From positions 1 through 64,000 of the forward strand of contig JAFEEH010000224.1 in assembly GCA_018241185.1 (NCBI GenBank): a stretch of DNA of 64,000 nt. The letters are read 5' to 3'. Position numbers and translations under genes: made by a program. The stretch is from Pseudomonadota bacterium (GTDB taxonomy: Bacteria > Pseudomonadota > Gammaproteobacteria > Burkholderiales > Burkholderiaceae_C). The notes beneath the pieces were generated by a model that was given only the letters and a program-made list of their open reading frames with translations, had not been told where the DNA came from and made no database searches. How positions within the stretch are numbered: position 1 is the first letter of the stretch; each line of letters begins with the position of its first letter. Positions 40,955 through 49,578 of this stretch are shown here, piece by piece.

Positions 40955-41986
40955 TCAGGCGTAGATCGGCTCTTCCGCCATCGCCTCGCACTGGTCCTGC
41001 AGCATCTGGATCTGGCCCTTCCAGTAGTCGCTGCTGCCGAACCAGGGGAAGGTGATCGGGAAGATCGGGTCCTGCCAGCGCCGCGCCAGCCATGCCGAGT
41101 AGTGCAGCAGCCGCAGGGTGCGCAGCGGCTCGATGAGCGCGAGCTCGCGGCGGTCGAAGTCGCGGAACTGCTCGTAGCCGTCGAGCAGGCCGCTCAACTG
41201 GCCGGTGCGCTGCGCGCGGTCTCCCGAGAGCAGCATCCACAGGTCCTGCACCGCGAAGCCGGTGCGCGCATCGTCGAGGTCGACGAAGTGCGGGCCGCCG
41301 CCCTCCCGGTCGGTGGGTGTCCACAGGATGTTGCCGGGGTGGCAGTCGCCGTGCAGGCGCAGGCTTCGCATTTCCGAGTCGAATCGGCCTCCAGCGCCCG
41401 TGGACAGGGCGGTGGAAGCTATCAAATCGAGAGCATTGTTGCAGGCCCGTTCCCAGTCCTTCTGCACATCCAGCGGCACCATCTCGTGGCCCAGGAGCCA
41501 GTCGCGCGAGTCGGTGCCGAAGTTCTTCAGGTCGAGCGCCGGCCGGTGCACGAAGGGCCGCTTCGCACCCACCGTGTGGATGCGTGCGAGGAAGCGGCCG
41601 ATCCATTCGAGCACCTCGAAGTCGTCGAGCTCCGGCGCGCGTCCGCCGCGTGAGGGGCTGACGCTGAAGGCGAAGCCGGCGTGGTGGTGGAGCGTGCGGC
41701 CGTCGATGACGCGCGGCGCGACCATCGGCACCTCGGCCGCGGCCAGCTCGAGAGCGAAGTCGTGTTCTTCCTGGATCTGCGCGTCGCTCCAGCGCCCGGG
41801 CCGGTAGAACTTCACCACCACCGGCTTCTCGTCCTCGATGCCGACCTGGTAGACGCGGTTCTCGTAGGAGCTCAGCGCCACCAGCCGGCCGTCGCCGTAC
41901 AGGCCGACGGTGGCCAGGGCGTCGAGCACCGCGTCGGGCGTGAGCGATTCGTAGGGGTGGGGCGTGGCGGGCGCGGTGTCGGGCAT
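40955..41986 (-). CDS. srkA: Stress-response kinase A (SrkA/YihE)
   Basis: Cytoplasmic Ser/Thr protein kinase of 343 residues with the choline-kinase fold, implicated in E. coli in protection against stress-induced death. It shows SYENRVYQVGIEDEKPVVVK with the ATP-binding lysine, HDFALELAAAEVPMVAP, the catalytic loop LRLHGDCHPGNILW and the metal-binding FVDLDDARTG. The linker NNALDLIASTALSTGAGG before the catalytic loop may hold a decayed dispersed repeat. The gene stands 30 bases downstream of the DUF2855 gene on the same strand. Confidence 0.92.
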   Translation of the reverse strand: MPDTAPATPHPYESLTPDAVLDALATVGLYGDGRLVALSSYENRVYQVGIEDEKPVVVKFYRPGRWSDAQIQEEHDFALELAAAEVPMVAPRVIDGRTLHHHAGFAFSVSPSRGGRAPELDDFEVLEWIGRFLARIHTVGAKRPFVHRPALDLKNFGTDSRDWLLGHEMVPLDVQKDWERACNNALDLIASTALSTGAGGRFDSEMRSLRLHGDCHPGNILWTPTDREGGGPHFVDLDDARTGFAVQDLWMLLSGDRAQRTGQLSGLLDGYEQFRDFDRRELALIEPLRTLRLLHYSAWLARRWQDPIFPITFPWFGSSDYWKGQIQMLQDQCEAMAEEPIYA

Positions 41987-42016
41987 CGCGCCATTGTCCG
42001 CCGCGCGCCGTGCGCC

Positions 42017-43132
42017 TCAGGCGGCCAGCGAGAGGATGTGGCCGTCGCGCGGATCGCCGCGGCCGGCGAGCACGGTCTGCCAGGCCTGGGCCACGGCCTC
42101 GGGGCCGCGGTGCTGCTGCACGCGCAGCCAGGGCGTGTCGCCCTGCGTGGCACGGGCGATGAAGGCATGCCAGGCCTGCGCCAGCTTCTGGCCGAAGATG
42201 TCGGCCCCCCATTCGCCGGTGCGCTTCTTGATCTGGGCCGGGGCGAAGAAGAAGGTCGCGCGCGGGCCGGGCAGGGCCTTGGCGCTGCCTTCGGGCGCAC
42301 GCTGGTCGACGTGCGTGTTGCCGATCACCATGCTGTAGCGCAGGTTCGCGAAGCGCTCGTGGATGGTGCGGCGCAGCTCGCCGTTGCCCGCGAAGTCCAC
42401 GTACACGCAGGGCGTGGCTGCGTCCAGCCGGTCGAGTTCGTCGTAGCCCAGCACCTGCGTGTAGCAGCCCAGGCCTTCGCAGAAGGCGCGGTTGGCGGCC
42501 GAGGTGAGGCCGATCACGCGCACACCGGGCCGCTGGGCCAGCTGGAAGGCGGTGCCGTACGCGGTCTTGCTCGATGCGCTCGACAGGATCACCGTCGCCG
42601 CACCCTCGGCCCCGGCGCCGAAGAAATCGTTGTCGCCCAGGAAATCGTCGATGAGCCACGACGTGATGAACAGCGGGCGCAGCAGGGCCTGCACGTCCTC
42701 GGTGTCGGCGGTGTAGAGCGGATCGCGGTTGCAGCGGAAGTAGACGTTGTAGACGGCCGGCAGTTCAGCCCGGTGGGCGGCCGCGTCGGTGAAGCGCTCG
42801 GGCGAGAGGCGGTCCGGCGTCAGCACCAGCTGCGAGGCCATGGGGAAATAGCCGTAGAGCCGCTCGCCCACCGCCACGCCCGGGTGCAGCGACTGCACGA
42901 CACGCCCGAAGCCCCACACCGGCACCTGGCCCCAGCCGTCTTCCGGCGTGGGGAAGAACTGCCAGTAGCTCATCGCGTCGCCGAAGGCGGCGTAGGTGAT
43001 GTTGTTGGACGTGAGGGCGAAGGCGTCGATGCCGACCCGCACCTGGCCGGGCGCGAGCGGCGTGTCCTCCCGGGTGTGCAGGCGGGCTTCCGGCAGCGAA
43101 GACTTGCGGACGATGAATTCGGTGGTGGACAT
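42017..43132 (-). CDS. DUF2855-family protein
   Basis: Soluble protein of 371 residues matching the DUF2855 pattern: TSNNITYAAFGDAMSYWQFF, VPVWGFGRVV, an LSSASSKTAYGTAFQLAQ block resembling a Rossmann entry, and GADIFGQKLAQAWHAF near the end. The N-terminal part looks like a GroES-type fold, so it may be a distant, zinc-less medium-chain reductase. No characterised function is known to me. It lies between srkA and a CoA-transferase gene on the same strand, with a 98-base gap upstream. Confidence 0.85.
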   Translation of the reverse strand: MSTTEFIVRKSSLPEARLHTREDTPLAPGQVRVGIDAFALTSNNITYAAFGDAMSYWQFFPTPEDGWGQVPVWGFGRVVQSLHPGVAVGERLYGYFPMASQLVLTPDRLSPERFTDAAAHRAELPAVYNVYFRCNRDPLYTADTEDVQALLRPLFITSWLIDDFLGDNDFFGAGAEGAATVILSSASSKTAYGTAFQLAQRPGVRVIGLTSAANRAFCEGLGCYTQVLGYDELDRLDAATPCVYVDFAGNGELRRTIHERFANLRYSMVIGNTHVDQRAPEGSAKALPGPRATFFFAPAQIKKRTGEWGADIFGQKLAQAWHAFIARATQGDTPWLRVQQHRGPEAVAQAWQTVLAGRGDPRDGHILSLAA

Positions 43133-43230
43133 TGGGGCGCTCGCAGTGGCTGGAATGCGCGCACCTTAGCGCCGCCGCATGACCACCGCCAGCGCGGCCG
43201 GTGTCGGTTCGTCGCCTGGGCGACGCGCGC

Positions 43231-44373
43231 TCAGCCCAGCGGCTCGAAGTGCTCGCCCGGCGTCAGCGGCGGATGCCGGTAGGTGGCCGGCGTGCGGCCG
43301 AGCTTGACCGGTGCGCCCAGGCCGCGGTAGCCGCCTTCCATCTCGACCACCATGCCGCGGTGCAGCGTGTGCGGGTGCTGCAGCGCGGCGTCGACCGGCA
43401 GCACCGGCGCGGCGGGCACGCCGGCCGCCATCAGGTCGTCGACCAGCGTGCGGCCGTCGAAGGCCGCGAGCTGCGCCTCCAGCGTCTGCTTCAGACCTTC
43501 GCGGTGCACCGAGCGGGCACCCGCGGTCGCATAGTTCGGGTCCTGCGCCAGGTCGGGCAGGCCGATCACGCGGCAGAAGGCGGCGAACTGCCGGTCGTTG
43601 CCCACCGCGACGAAGACCGGGTCGGTGCCGGTGTGCAGCGCGTCGTAGGGGTAGATGTTGGGGTGCGCGTTCCCGGTGCGCTCGGGGTTGCGGCCGTCCA
43701 TGAACCAGTTGGCCGCGTGCGGGTGCAGCAGCGACAGGCCGCTGTCGTAGAGCGCCGCTTCCACGAACTGGCCGCGGCCGCTGCGCTGCCGTTCCTGCAG
43801 CGCGAGCAGCACGCCGATCACCGCGTTCAGGCCCGTCACCATGTCCACCACCGGCAGGCCCACGCGCAGCGGGCCGCCCTCGGCCTCGCCGTTGATGCTC
43901 ATGATGCCGGTCATCGCCTGCACCGCGGCGTCGTAGCCGGGCAGGGCGCCCAGCGGCCCGTCGCTGCCGAAGCCCGACACGCGGCACCACACCAGCCGCG
44001 GAAAGCGTTGCGACAGCGTGTCGTGGCCGATGCCCCACCGCTCCATGGTGCCGGTCTTGAAGTTCTCGATCAGCACGTCGGCCTGGGCCACCAGTTCCAG
44101 CAGCGTTTCGCGGTCGGCCGGCAGCGTCAGGTCCAGGTGCTGGATGCGCTTGTTGCGGTTCAGGCCGTGGTAGTACGAGGCCACGCCGTCGCGAAAGGGC
44201 GGCCCCCAGGTGCGGGTGTCGTCGCCGCCGGGCGGCTCGACCTTGAGCACGTCGGCGCCGTGGTCGCCCAGGATCTGGCCGCAGTAGGGGCCGCCCAGGA
44301 TGCGCGACAGGTCGAGCACGCGGATGCCGGCGAGCGCGCCGGCGCTGGGGGAAGAGGCTTCGGTGGCGTTCAT
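43231..44373 (-). CDS. Type III CoA-transferase (CaiB/BaiF family)
   Basis: Cytoplasmic CoA-transferase of 380 residues. It begins with LAGIRVLDLSRILGGPYCGQ and has DVLKVEPPGGDDTRTWGPPF, VLIENFKTG and the catalytic aspartate in LPGYDAAVQAMTG, all standard for the family. It ends PATYRHPPLTPGEH. It would move CoA between carboxylic acids, for example from succinyl-CoA to an aromatic or branched acid. It is the last gene of a minus-strand run with a Bug binding protein and an acyl-CoA dehydrogenase, all facing a LysR gene. Confidence 0.92.
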   Translation of the reverse strand: MNATEASSPSAGALAGIRVLDLSRILGGPYCGQILGDHGADVLKVEPPGGDDTRTWGPPFRDGVASYYHGLNRNKRIQHLDLTLPADRETLLELVAQADVLIENFKTGTMERWGIGHDTLSQRFPRLVWCRVSGFGSDGPLGALPGYDAAVQAMTGIMSINGEAEGGPLRVGLPVVDMVTGLNAVIGVLLALQERQRSGRGQFVEAALYDSGLSLLHPHAANWFMDGRNPERTGNAHPNIYPYDALHTGTDPVFVAVGNDRQFAAFCRVIGLPDLAQDPNYATAGARSVHREGLKQTLEAQLAAFDGRTLVDDLMAAGVPAAPVLPVDAALQHPHTLHRGMVVEMEGGYRGLGAPVKLGRTPATYRHPPLTPGEHFEPLG

Positions 44374-44464
44374 CGTTCGGAGGGCATCGACTGCGGGTCA
44401 ACGGGGGTGAAGGGGCATGCGGGCAGCGGCTGTCTCACCGCGCGAAGGCCGAATCGCGCATTTC

Positions 44465-44529
44465 GCAATCGGCCTGCAGCGCCCGCCCAGTCTGCGCCAA
44501 TGCGAAACTCGTCACATTCGTTACGATCT
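44465..44529 (+). repeat. Dispersed repeat, copy 4
   Basis: A 65-bp element in the 172-base gap between the Bug and CoA-transferase genes, the same length and orientation as the copy at 16506-16570. Shared blocks are GCAATCGG, CTGCAGCGC, CGCC and TCGTCACA with CGT, AC and ATCT at the end. Confidence 0.7.
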
Positions 44530-44545
44530 GCGGCGGCAGCGGTTT

Positions 44546-45550
44546 TCAATCGAGCCGCGCGCCGGACTGCGCGACCACACCTTTCCACTTGGCCGTCTCC
44601 GACACGATGAAGCGTGCCAGCTGTTCCGGCGAACTGTCGGGTGCGGGCTCCAAGCCCTGGGCGGCGAACAGCGCCTTGACCTTGGGCGAGGCGAGCACCT
44701 CGACGAAGGTCTTGTTGAGCTTCGCAATGCGGTCGGCCGGCGTGCCCGCGGGCGCGACGATGCCGAAGAAGACGCTCACGTCGTAGCCCTTGTAGCCCTG
44801 CTCGGCGATGGTGGGCACGTCGGGCAGCGCCTGCGAGCGGGTGGCCGTGGCCACGCCCAGCGCACGCAGCTTGCCGGCCTTGACGTAGGGCAGCGCGGTG
44901 AGGATGTCGGTGAAGGTCATGCCCACTTGGCCGCCCAGCAGGTCGTTGAGCGCCGGGCCCGTGCCCTTGTAGGGGATGTGCTGGATGTCGGTGCCCGCCA
45001 CCGAGTTGAACAGCACGCCCGCCAGGTGCGAGGACGCGCCGTTGCCCGAGGAGGCGTAGCTCAGCTTGCCCGGGTTGGCCTTGGCGTAGGCGACCAGTTC
45101 CTTCACGTTCTTCACCGGCAGCGACGGGTTGACCACCAGGATGTTCGGCAGGTGGCCGATCTGGATCACCGGTGCGAAGCTCTTGCTCGGGTCGTAGGTG
45201 ATCTTGCTGTAGAGGCTGCTGTTGATGGCCAGCGGCCCCGAAGTGCCGAAGAGCAGCGTGTGGCCGTCGGCCTCGGCGCGGGCCACGTAGTCGGCCCCGA
45301 TGTTGCCGCCCGCGCCGGCGCGGTTCTCCACCACCATGGGCTGGCCCAGGCGGGTCGACATCTCGGCGGCCAGGGTGCGCGCCATGGCGTCGGTGGGGCC
45401 GCCCGGCGGGAAGGGCACGACCAGCATGATGGGCTTGGACGGGAAGGCATCGGCGGCAAAAGCGGCCGGCATGCCGGCTGCCGAGGCCAGCAGGGCGGCG
45501 CCGGCCAGCACGAGCGCGCGGCGCGAAGGCGAGAAGAAGTGGGGGCGCAT
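44546..45550 (-). CDS. Bug/TctC-family periplasmic binding protein
   Basis: Tripartite tricarboxylate transporter-type binding protein of 334 residues. The signal peptide runs from MRPHFFSPSRRALVLAGAAL to about AAFA. The mature protein has FPSKPIMLVVPFPPGGPTDA, the classical Bug loop, then VVENRAGAGGNIGADYVARA and GKLSYASSGNGASSHLAG. Bug proteins are greatly expanded in Burkholderiales, and this one, as usual, has no TctA/TctB permease nearby. The cluster suggests a carboxylate ligand that is then activated by the CoA-transferase and oxidised by the acyl-CoA dehydrogenase. Confidence 0.92.
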   Translation of the reverse strand: MRPHFFSPSRRALVLAGAALLASAAGMPAAFAADAFPSKPIMLVVPFPPGGPTDAMARTLAAEMSTRLGQPMVVENRAGAGGNIGADYVARAEADGHTLLFGTSGPLAINSSLYSKITYDPSKSFAPVIQIGHLPNILVVNPSLPVKNVKELVAYAKANPGKLSYASSGNGASSHLAGVLFNSVAGTDIQHIPYKGTGPALNDLLGGQVGMTFTDILTALPYVKAGKLRALGVATATRSQALPDVPTIAEQGYKGYDVSVFFGIVAPAGTPADRIAKLNKTFVEVLASPKVKALFAAQGLEPAPDSSPEQLARFIVSETAKWKGVVAQSGARLD

Positions 45551-45614
45551 GGTGTGTCTCCTGGGGTCGTTGTGGCTGGCAGGGCGGAGGCCGTGGCCTC
45601 CGCGGGTGAAGGGG

Positions 45615-47318
45615 TCAGGCGGCGACGGCCGCCGGTGCGGCCTGCCACGCGGCCGGCAGCACGTCGGGGCTCAGCGGGTCGCGCGGCAGTGCGCGGTGCA
45701 GCAGCGCCAGCTGGGCCCAGCGCATGCGATCGGCCGAGCCGGTGCGCGCGGCCTCCCAGGCCATGGCGGCGGCGCTGGTGCAGTGGTACAGGGCCGAGGC
45801 GGCCTGGCGGGCCAGCACCTCGCCGCCCGCTTGCGCGGCGGTCTCGGCCAGCGCGGCGGCACGGTCGAAGGTCTCGCGCAGCGCCTGTGCGAAGGCCGGC
45901 GCCACCGCCGCGGCGGCCGGCTCGGCGAGCAGGCCCTCGAGGTGCGCGCGCAGCACCGGCAGCGAGCCTTCGCGCTGGATGGCGCGGACCACGTCCAGCG
46001 CCACGATGTTGCTGGTGCCTTCCCAGATCGAACCCAGGTGCGCGTCGCGCACCAGGCGCGGGTCGCTCCATTCCTCGATGTAGCCGCAGCCGCCGCGCAC
46101 TTCCATCGCATCGCCGGTCACCTTGCGCGCATCGCGGCAGGCGCGGAACTTGATGAGCGGCGTGAGGATGCGCAGCAGCGCATAGGCACCGTCCTCGCCC
46201 GCATCGGCACGCTGCAGCGCTTGCGCGGTCTGGAAGACCATCGTGCGGGCCTGCTCGGCCGGCACGCGCAGCTTGTCGAGCTGGCGCTGCATCAGCGGCA
46301 TGTCGGCCAGGCGCTTGCCGAAGGCGCGGCGCTCGGCGGCGATGTACTCGGCCTCGGCCACGGCGCGGCGCATCAGGCCGGCCGCACGCACGCCGTTCGA
46401 CAGGCGGGAGTTGTTCACCATGTCGGCCATCTGCACGAAGCCGCGGCCCTGCTCGCCGACGAGGTACGCCACCGCGCCCTCGAGCCGGATCTCGCCGCTG
46501 GCCATCGAGCGCGTGCCCATCTTGTCCTTCAGGCGCACGATGCGGTAGTGGTTGAGGCTGCCGTCCTCGAGCCGGCGCGGCAGCAGGAAGAGCGACACGC
46601 CCTTGAGCCCCGGCGGCCCGCCGTCGACGCGCGCCAGCACCATCGCGAAGTCGGCGTCGGGGTTGGAGCAGAACCACTTGTCGCCCGTGAGCAGCCAGTG
46701 GTCTTCGTTGCTGCGGCGCGCGAGCGTGGTGGTGGCGGCGATGTCGGAGCCGGCGGCCTGCTCGGTCATGAACATGGCACCCTGGGCGAGCGCGTCGAAA
46801 TCCAGCGACACCAGGCGCGGCAGGTAGCGCGCCACCAGCGCCGGATCACCGAACTTCTTGAGCGTGCGGGTGAGCGAGTCGGTCATCGAGACCGGGCAGC
46901 ACAGCCCGAACTCGGCCTGCACGAAGAGGTAGAACAGCACGTACTTGACGGCCGGCGGCATCTTGCCGCGCCAGCCGAAGGTCTCGTCGCGGTGCGAGAT
47001 CGCGCCCATCGCGAACTCGGACAGGGCCAGCCGTTCCATCTCCACGTAGGCCGGGTGCTTGACGATGCGCTGCACGTCCAGCCCCGTGCGGGTGCGGCTC
47101 TCGAGCTCCGGCGGGTGGTGGTCGGCGATGCCGGCCAGTTCGTCGAGCAGGCCGCCGGCCAGGCCACCGAGGCGCTCGAAGTGCGGTGCCATGTGGCGGC
47201 GCAGGTCGTCCGGCAGGTAGAGCTGCAACAGGCGGTGCAGCTCGGCGTCGACGGTGTAGAGGTTCTGGCCGTGGCGGTCCGGGATCGGGTGGGTGACAGC
47301 AGCAGTGGATTCGGTCAT
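45615..47318 (-). CDS. Acyl-CoA dehydrogenase-family flavoprotein (AidB-like branch)
   Basis: FAD enzyme of 567 residues, longer than the 380-residue typical acyl-CoA dehydrogenase and closer to AidB. ATG 47318 has GGAGA seven bases upstream. Visible: FMTEQAAGSDIAATTTLA, WLLTGDKWFCSNPDADF, KDKMGTRSMASGEI, and the AidB-like end GGCGYIEEWSDPRLVRDAHL with GSIWEGTSNIVALDV. A C-terminal extension of about 110 residues is Ala-rich and helical. It is the first gene of the cluster, divergent from LysR. It probably oxidises an acyl-CoA made by the neighbouring CoA-transferase; a repair role like AidB is less likely here. Confidence 0.9.
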   Translation of the reverse strand: MTESTAAVTHPIPDRHGQNLYTVDAELHRLLQLYLPDDLRRHMAPHFERLGGLAGGLLDELAGIADHHPPELESRTRTGLDVQRIVKHPAYVEMERLALSEFAMGAISHRDETFGWRGKMPPAVKYVLFYLFVQAEFGLCCPVSMTDSLTRTLKKFGDPALVARYLPRLVSLDFDALAQGAMFMTEQAAGSDIAATTTLARRSNEDHWLLTGDKWFCSNPDADFAMVLARVDGGPPGLKGVSLFLLPRRLEDGSLNHYRIVRLKDKMGTRSMASGEIRLEGAVAYLVGEQGRGFVQMADMVNNSRLSNGVRAAGLMRRAVAEAEYIAAERRAFGKRLADMPLMQRQLDKLRVPAEQARTMVFQTAQALQRADAGEDGAYALLRILTPLIKFRACRDARKVTGDAMEVRGGCGYIEEWSDPRLVRDAHLGSIWEGTSNIVALDVVRAIQREGSLPVLRAHLEGLLAEPAAAAVAPAFAQALRETFDRAAALAETAAQAGGEVLARQAASALYHCTSAAAMAWEAARTGSADRMRWAQLALLHRALPRDPLSPDVLPAAWQAAPAAVAA

Positions 47319-47344
47319 GGCGTGTCTCCGTGTTTGCGCCATTG

Positions 47345-47404
47345 TTCGAATCGCGTCGATCCGTGTCCAATATCGTTTGGGTCTTCTTCGATAGGCGATT
47401 CGAA
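47345..47404. promoter_or_regulatory. Inverted repeat in the LysR-acyl-CoA dehydrogenase divergent promoter
   Basis: TTCGAATCG (47345-47353) and CGATTCGAA (47396-47404) are perfect nine-base reverse complements 42 bases apart. The second ends on the first base of the LysR start codon. Each contains the palindrome TTCGAA. They are candidates for autoregulatory LysR binding, though a T-N11-A box was not singled out. Confidence 0.4.
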
Positions 47405-48297
47405 TGATGGAATTACGCCACCTGCGCTACTTCTCGGTACTGGCCGACGAACTGCACTTCGGGCGCGCCGCGCAGCGCCTCGCGATCTCGCAGCCGCCGC
47501 TGTCGGTGGCGATCCGGCAGCTCGAGGAGTCGATCGGCGCGCGCCTGTTCGAGCGCAACAGCAAGGAGGTGCGGCTCACTGCCGCGGGCGCTGCGCTGCG
47601 CGATTCGGCGCGACAGCTGCTGCATCGCAGTGAGGAGATCGTGCGCGAGGCGCGGGATGTCGCCTCCGGGTCGGCCGGGCACCTGCGCATCGGCTTCGTC
47701 GGTGCGATGCTCTACCGCGGCCTGCCGCAGGCGCTGCGCGCCTTTCGCAAACGCCATGCGGGCGTGCGCATCTCGCTGACGGAGATGAACTCCGCCGAGC
47801 AGATGGCGGAGCTGCTGCACGACCGGCTCGACCTGGGCTTCGTCCACACGCACCGCATGCCGCAGGGCCTGCAGCAGCGCCTGCTGCTCACCGAGCCCTT
47901 CGTGTGCTGCCTGCCGGCGCGCCACGCGCTCGCGCGTCGGCGCGTGGTGGCGCTCGCCGATCTGCAGGAGCAACCCTTCATCCTGTTCGCGCGTTCGGCC
48001 TCGCCCGACTACCACGAGCGCATCCTGTCGATCTGCGGCGGTGCCGGCTACCAGCCCGAGGTGCGCCACGAGGTGCGGCACTGGCTGGCCGTGGTGTCGC
48101 TGGTGTCGCAGGACATGGGGGTGGCACTCGTGCCCGAAGCGCTGAAGCGCAGCGCGCTCAAGGGCGCGGTGTTCCGCCCGCTGCAGGAAGCGGTCGCGCA
48201 GTCCGAGGCCTACGGCGTCTGGCGTTCGGCGCCGCGCAACCTGCTGGTCGAACGGCTGCTCGAAGAAATGCCCCGCGCGTTGCCGCCGGGGCATTGA
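47404..48297 (+). CDS. LysR-family transcriptional regulator
   Basis: LysR-type regulator of 297 residues. The N-terminal winged helix is MELRHLRYFSVLADELHFG to AISQPPLSVAIRQLEESIGA, including the ISQPPLS recognition helix. The co-inducer domain shows SGSAGHLRIGFVGAMLYRGL and LLLTEPFVCCLPARHALA. Two ATGs (47404 and 47407) are adjacent; neither has a clear ribosome site. It diverges from the acyl-CoA dehydrogenase cluster and is its likely activator, responding to the acid or its CoA ester. Confidence 0.93.
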   Translation: MMELRHLRYFSVLADELHFGRAAQRLAISQPPLSVAIRQLEESIGARLFERNSKEVRLTAAGAALRDSARQLLHRSEEIVREARDVASGSAGHLRIGFVGAMLYRGLPQALRAFRKRHAGVRISLTEMNSAEQMAELLHDRLDLGFVHTHRMPQGLQQRLLLTEPFVCCLPARHALARRRVVALADLQEQPFILFARSASPDYHERILSICGGAGYQPEVRHEVRHWLAVVSLVSQDMGVALVPEALKRSALKGAVFRPLQEAVAQSEAYGVWRSAPRNLLVERLLEEMPRALPPGH

Positions 48298-48349
48298 GGC
48301 GCCGCACGCGGGGGTGCGGCGAACGACGGCCTGCGAGGGCCGGTGCCGG

Positions 48350-48778
48350 TCAGGCGATGACGATGTCGACCGGGATGTTGCCGCGCGTCGCGTTCGAGTA
48401 CGGGCAGACCTGGTGGGCGGTGTCGACCAGCTTCTTCTTGGCGTCGGCGTCCAGGCCAGGCAGGGTGATGTTCAGCACGACGGCGACGCCGTAGGCCGCG
48501 CCACCGTTGGTCGGGCCCAGGGAGACCTTGGCGTCGACGGCGACGTCTTCCGGCACCTTCACGCCGACCTTGGGCGCGACGGCCTTCATGGCGCCGATGA
48601 AGCAGGCCGAGTAGCCGACCGCGAAGAGCTGTTCCGGGTTCGTGCCGGCCTTGCCCGAGCCGGGCGGGTTGAGCTTCACGTCGAGCGCGCTGTCGCTGGA
48701 CTTGCCGGCGCCGCCGTCGCGGCCGCCCGTGGTGTGGGCTTCGGCGGTGTAGAGAACCTTGTCGAGTTGCGTGGTCAT
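48350..48778 (-). CDS. ohr: Organic hydroperoxide resistance protein Ohr
   Basis: Thiol peroxidase of 142 residues in the OsmC/Ohr family that reduces fatty-acid and alkyl hydroperoxides using lipoylated proteins. Both catalytic cysteines are in place: Cys59 in AVGYSACFIGAMK and Cys125 in HQVCPYSNATRG. The start MTTQLDKVLYTAEAHTTGGR is standard. It lies downstream of ohrR in the same direction, with a repeat-containing gap of 228 bases. No separate OhrR operator was seen directly before it. Confidence 0.97.
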   Translation of the reverse strand: MTTQLDKVLYTAEAHTTGGRDGGAGKSSDSALDVKLNPPGSGKAGTNPEQLFAVGYSACFIGAMKAVAPKVGVKVPEDVAVDAKVSLGPTNGGAAYGVAVVLNITLPGLDADAKKKLVDTAHQVCPYSNATRGNIPVDIVIA

Positions 48779-48920
48779 GGTCTTTCCTTCGGTGGTGGTT
48801 GAGAAGTGCCGGTTGGCGGGAGAAATCTTCAAATGCCCGAGTCGCAGTGCCTCGCCGTCGGCGTCGATGCCGCCTCGAGGCCGAAGGCCGCGGAGCAGGC
48901 CATGCATGGACGCGCGCGGA

Positions 48921-49006
48921 ACCGGCTTTGCCCGGCCGCTGCGTGTGCCCCCTGGAGGGGGTTGGCGGAGCGACACGCAGTGCGCGAAGACTGGGGGTGC
49001 TTCATA
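48921..49006. repeat. Intergenic inverted-repeat element between ohr and ohrR
   Basis: The outer arms CTGCGTGT (48939-48946) and ACACGCAG (48973-48980) enclose CCCCCT-GG-AGGGGG (48948-48961). A following block ends CTGGGGGTGCTTCATA. As recalled, a similar element is scattered through Comamonadaceae genomes. It can form a cruciform or an mRNA hairpin separating ohrR from ohr. Confidence 0.6.
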
Positions 49007-49459
49007 TCACGCTGCTGCGCGCACCCGGTCGCGCAGCGACTGCAACTGGCGCGTGAGCGCCACCAGTTCGTCGATGGAGCATTCGCTGGCCGCGAGCAGG
49101 CAGGCCGGCACGCCGGCGGCGCGACCCTTGAGCCGCCGGCCCGCGGCCGTCAGTGTGATGTGGACGCGACGCTCGTCGGCCACGTCGCGCACCCGGGCCA
49201 CGAGGCCGTTGGCCTCCAGCCGCTTGAGCAGCGGAGTGAGCGTGCCCGAGTCGAGCGACAGCCGCTCGCCCAGTGCCGAGACCATGAGGCCGTCTTCTTC
49301 CCACAGCGCCAGCATGACGAGGTACTGCGGGTAGGTGAGGCCCAGCTTGTCGAGCTGCGGCTTGTAGAGCCGGGTCATGGCCAGCGATGCGGAATACACC
49401 GCGAAGCACAGCTGGTTGTCCAGCTTGAGCAGTTCGGCGGTGTCCGGATTGGAGTGCAT
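49007..49459 (-). CDS. ohrR: MarR-family redox regulator OhrR
   Basis: Organic-peroxide-sensing repressor of 150 residues. The sensor Cys18 is in the conserved context LDNQLCFAVYSASL. The winged helix has LTYPQYLVMLALWEEDG, LDSGTLTPLLKRLEANGLV and RVRDVADERRV. Start ATG 49459 is chosen because the next ATG upstream adds six residues and moves toward the operator. A perfect OhrR-type palindrome lies 18 bases upstream. Oxidation of the cysteine would release it and derepress ohrR-ohr. Confidence 0.96.
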   Translation of the reverse strand: MHSNPDTAELLKLDNQLCFAVYSASLAMTRLYKPQLDKLGLTYPQYLVMLALWEEDGLMVSALGERLSLDSGTLTPLLKRLEANGLVARVRDVADERRVHITLTAAGRRLKGRAAGVPACLLAASECSIDELVALTRQLQSLRDRVRAAA

Positions 49460-49477
49460 GGCTTGAATTCTATCGAG

Positions 49478-49503
49478 CAATTAAATTGTGTGCAATTTAA
49501 TTG
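49478..49503. promoter_or_regulatory. OhrR operator upstream of ohrR
   Basis: CAATTAAATT (49478-49487) and AATTTAATTG (49494-49503) are perfect reverse complements around GTGTGC. The sequence closely matches known OhrR operators of Xanthomonas and other proteobacteria. It covers the ohrR promoter. Confidence 0.92.
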
Positions 49504-49578
49504 GAGCAGCCAATGGCAAGCATTCGTAACGGCGAGGACTGCCAGCGATGGAGCCGACCTGCGCCGGCCCGCGCCTTC

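Noticed and set aside
41406..41450. A possible sixth copy of the dispersed repeat inside srkA (AGCTATCAAA and a GC-rich body)
   Set aside because: Only about ten bases match the core and the body does not align well; it could equally be ordinary coding sequence.
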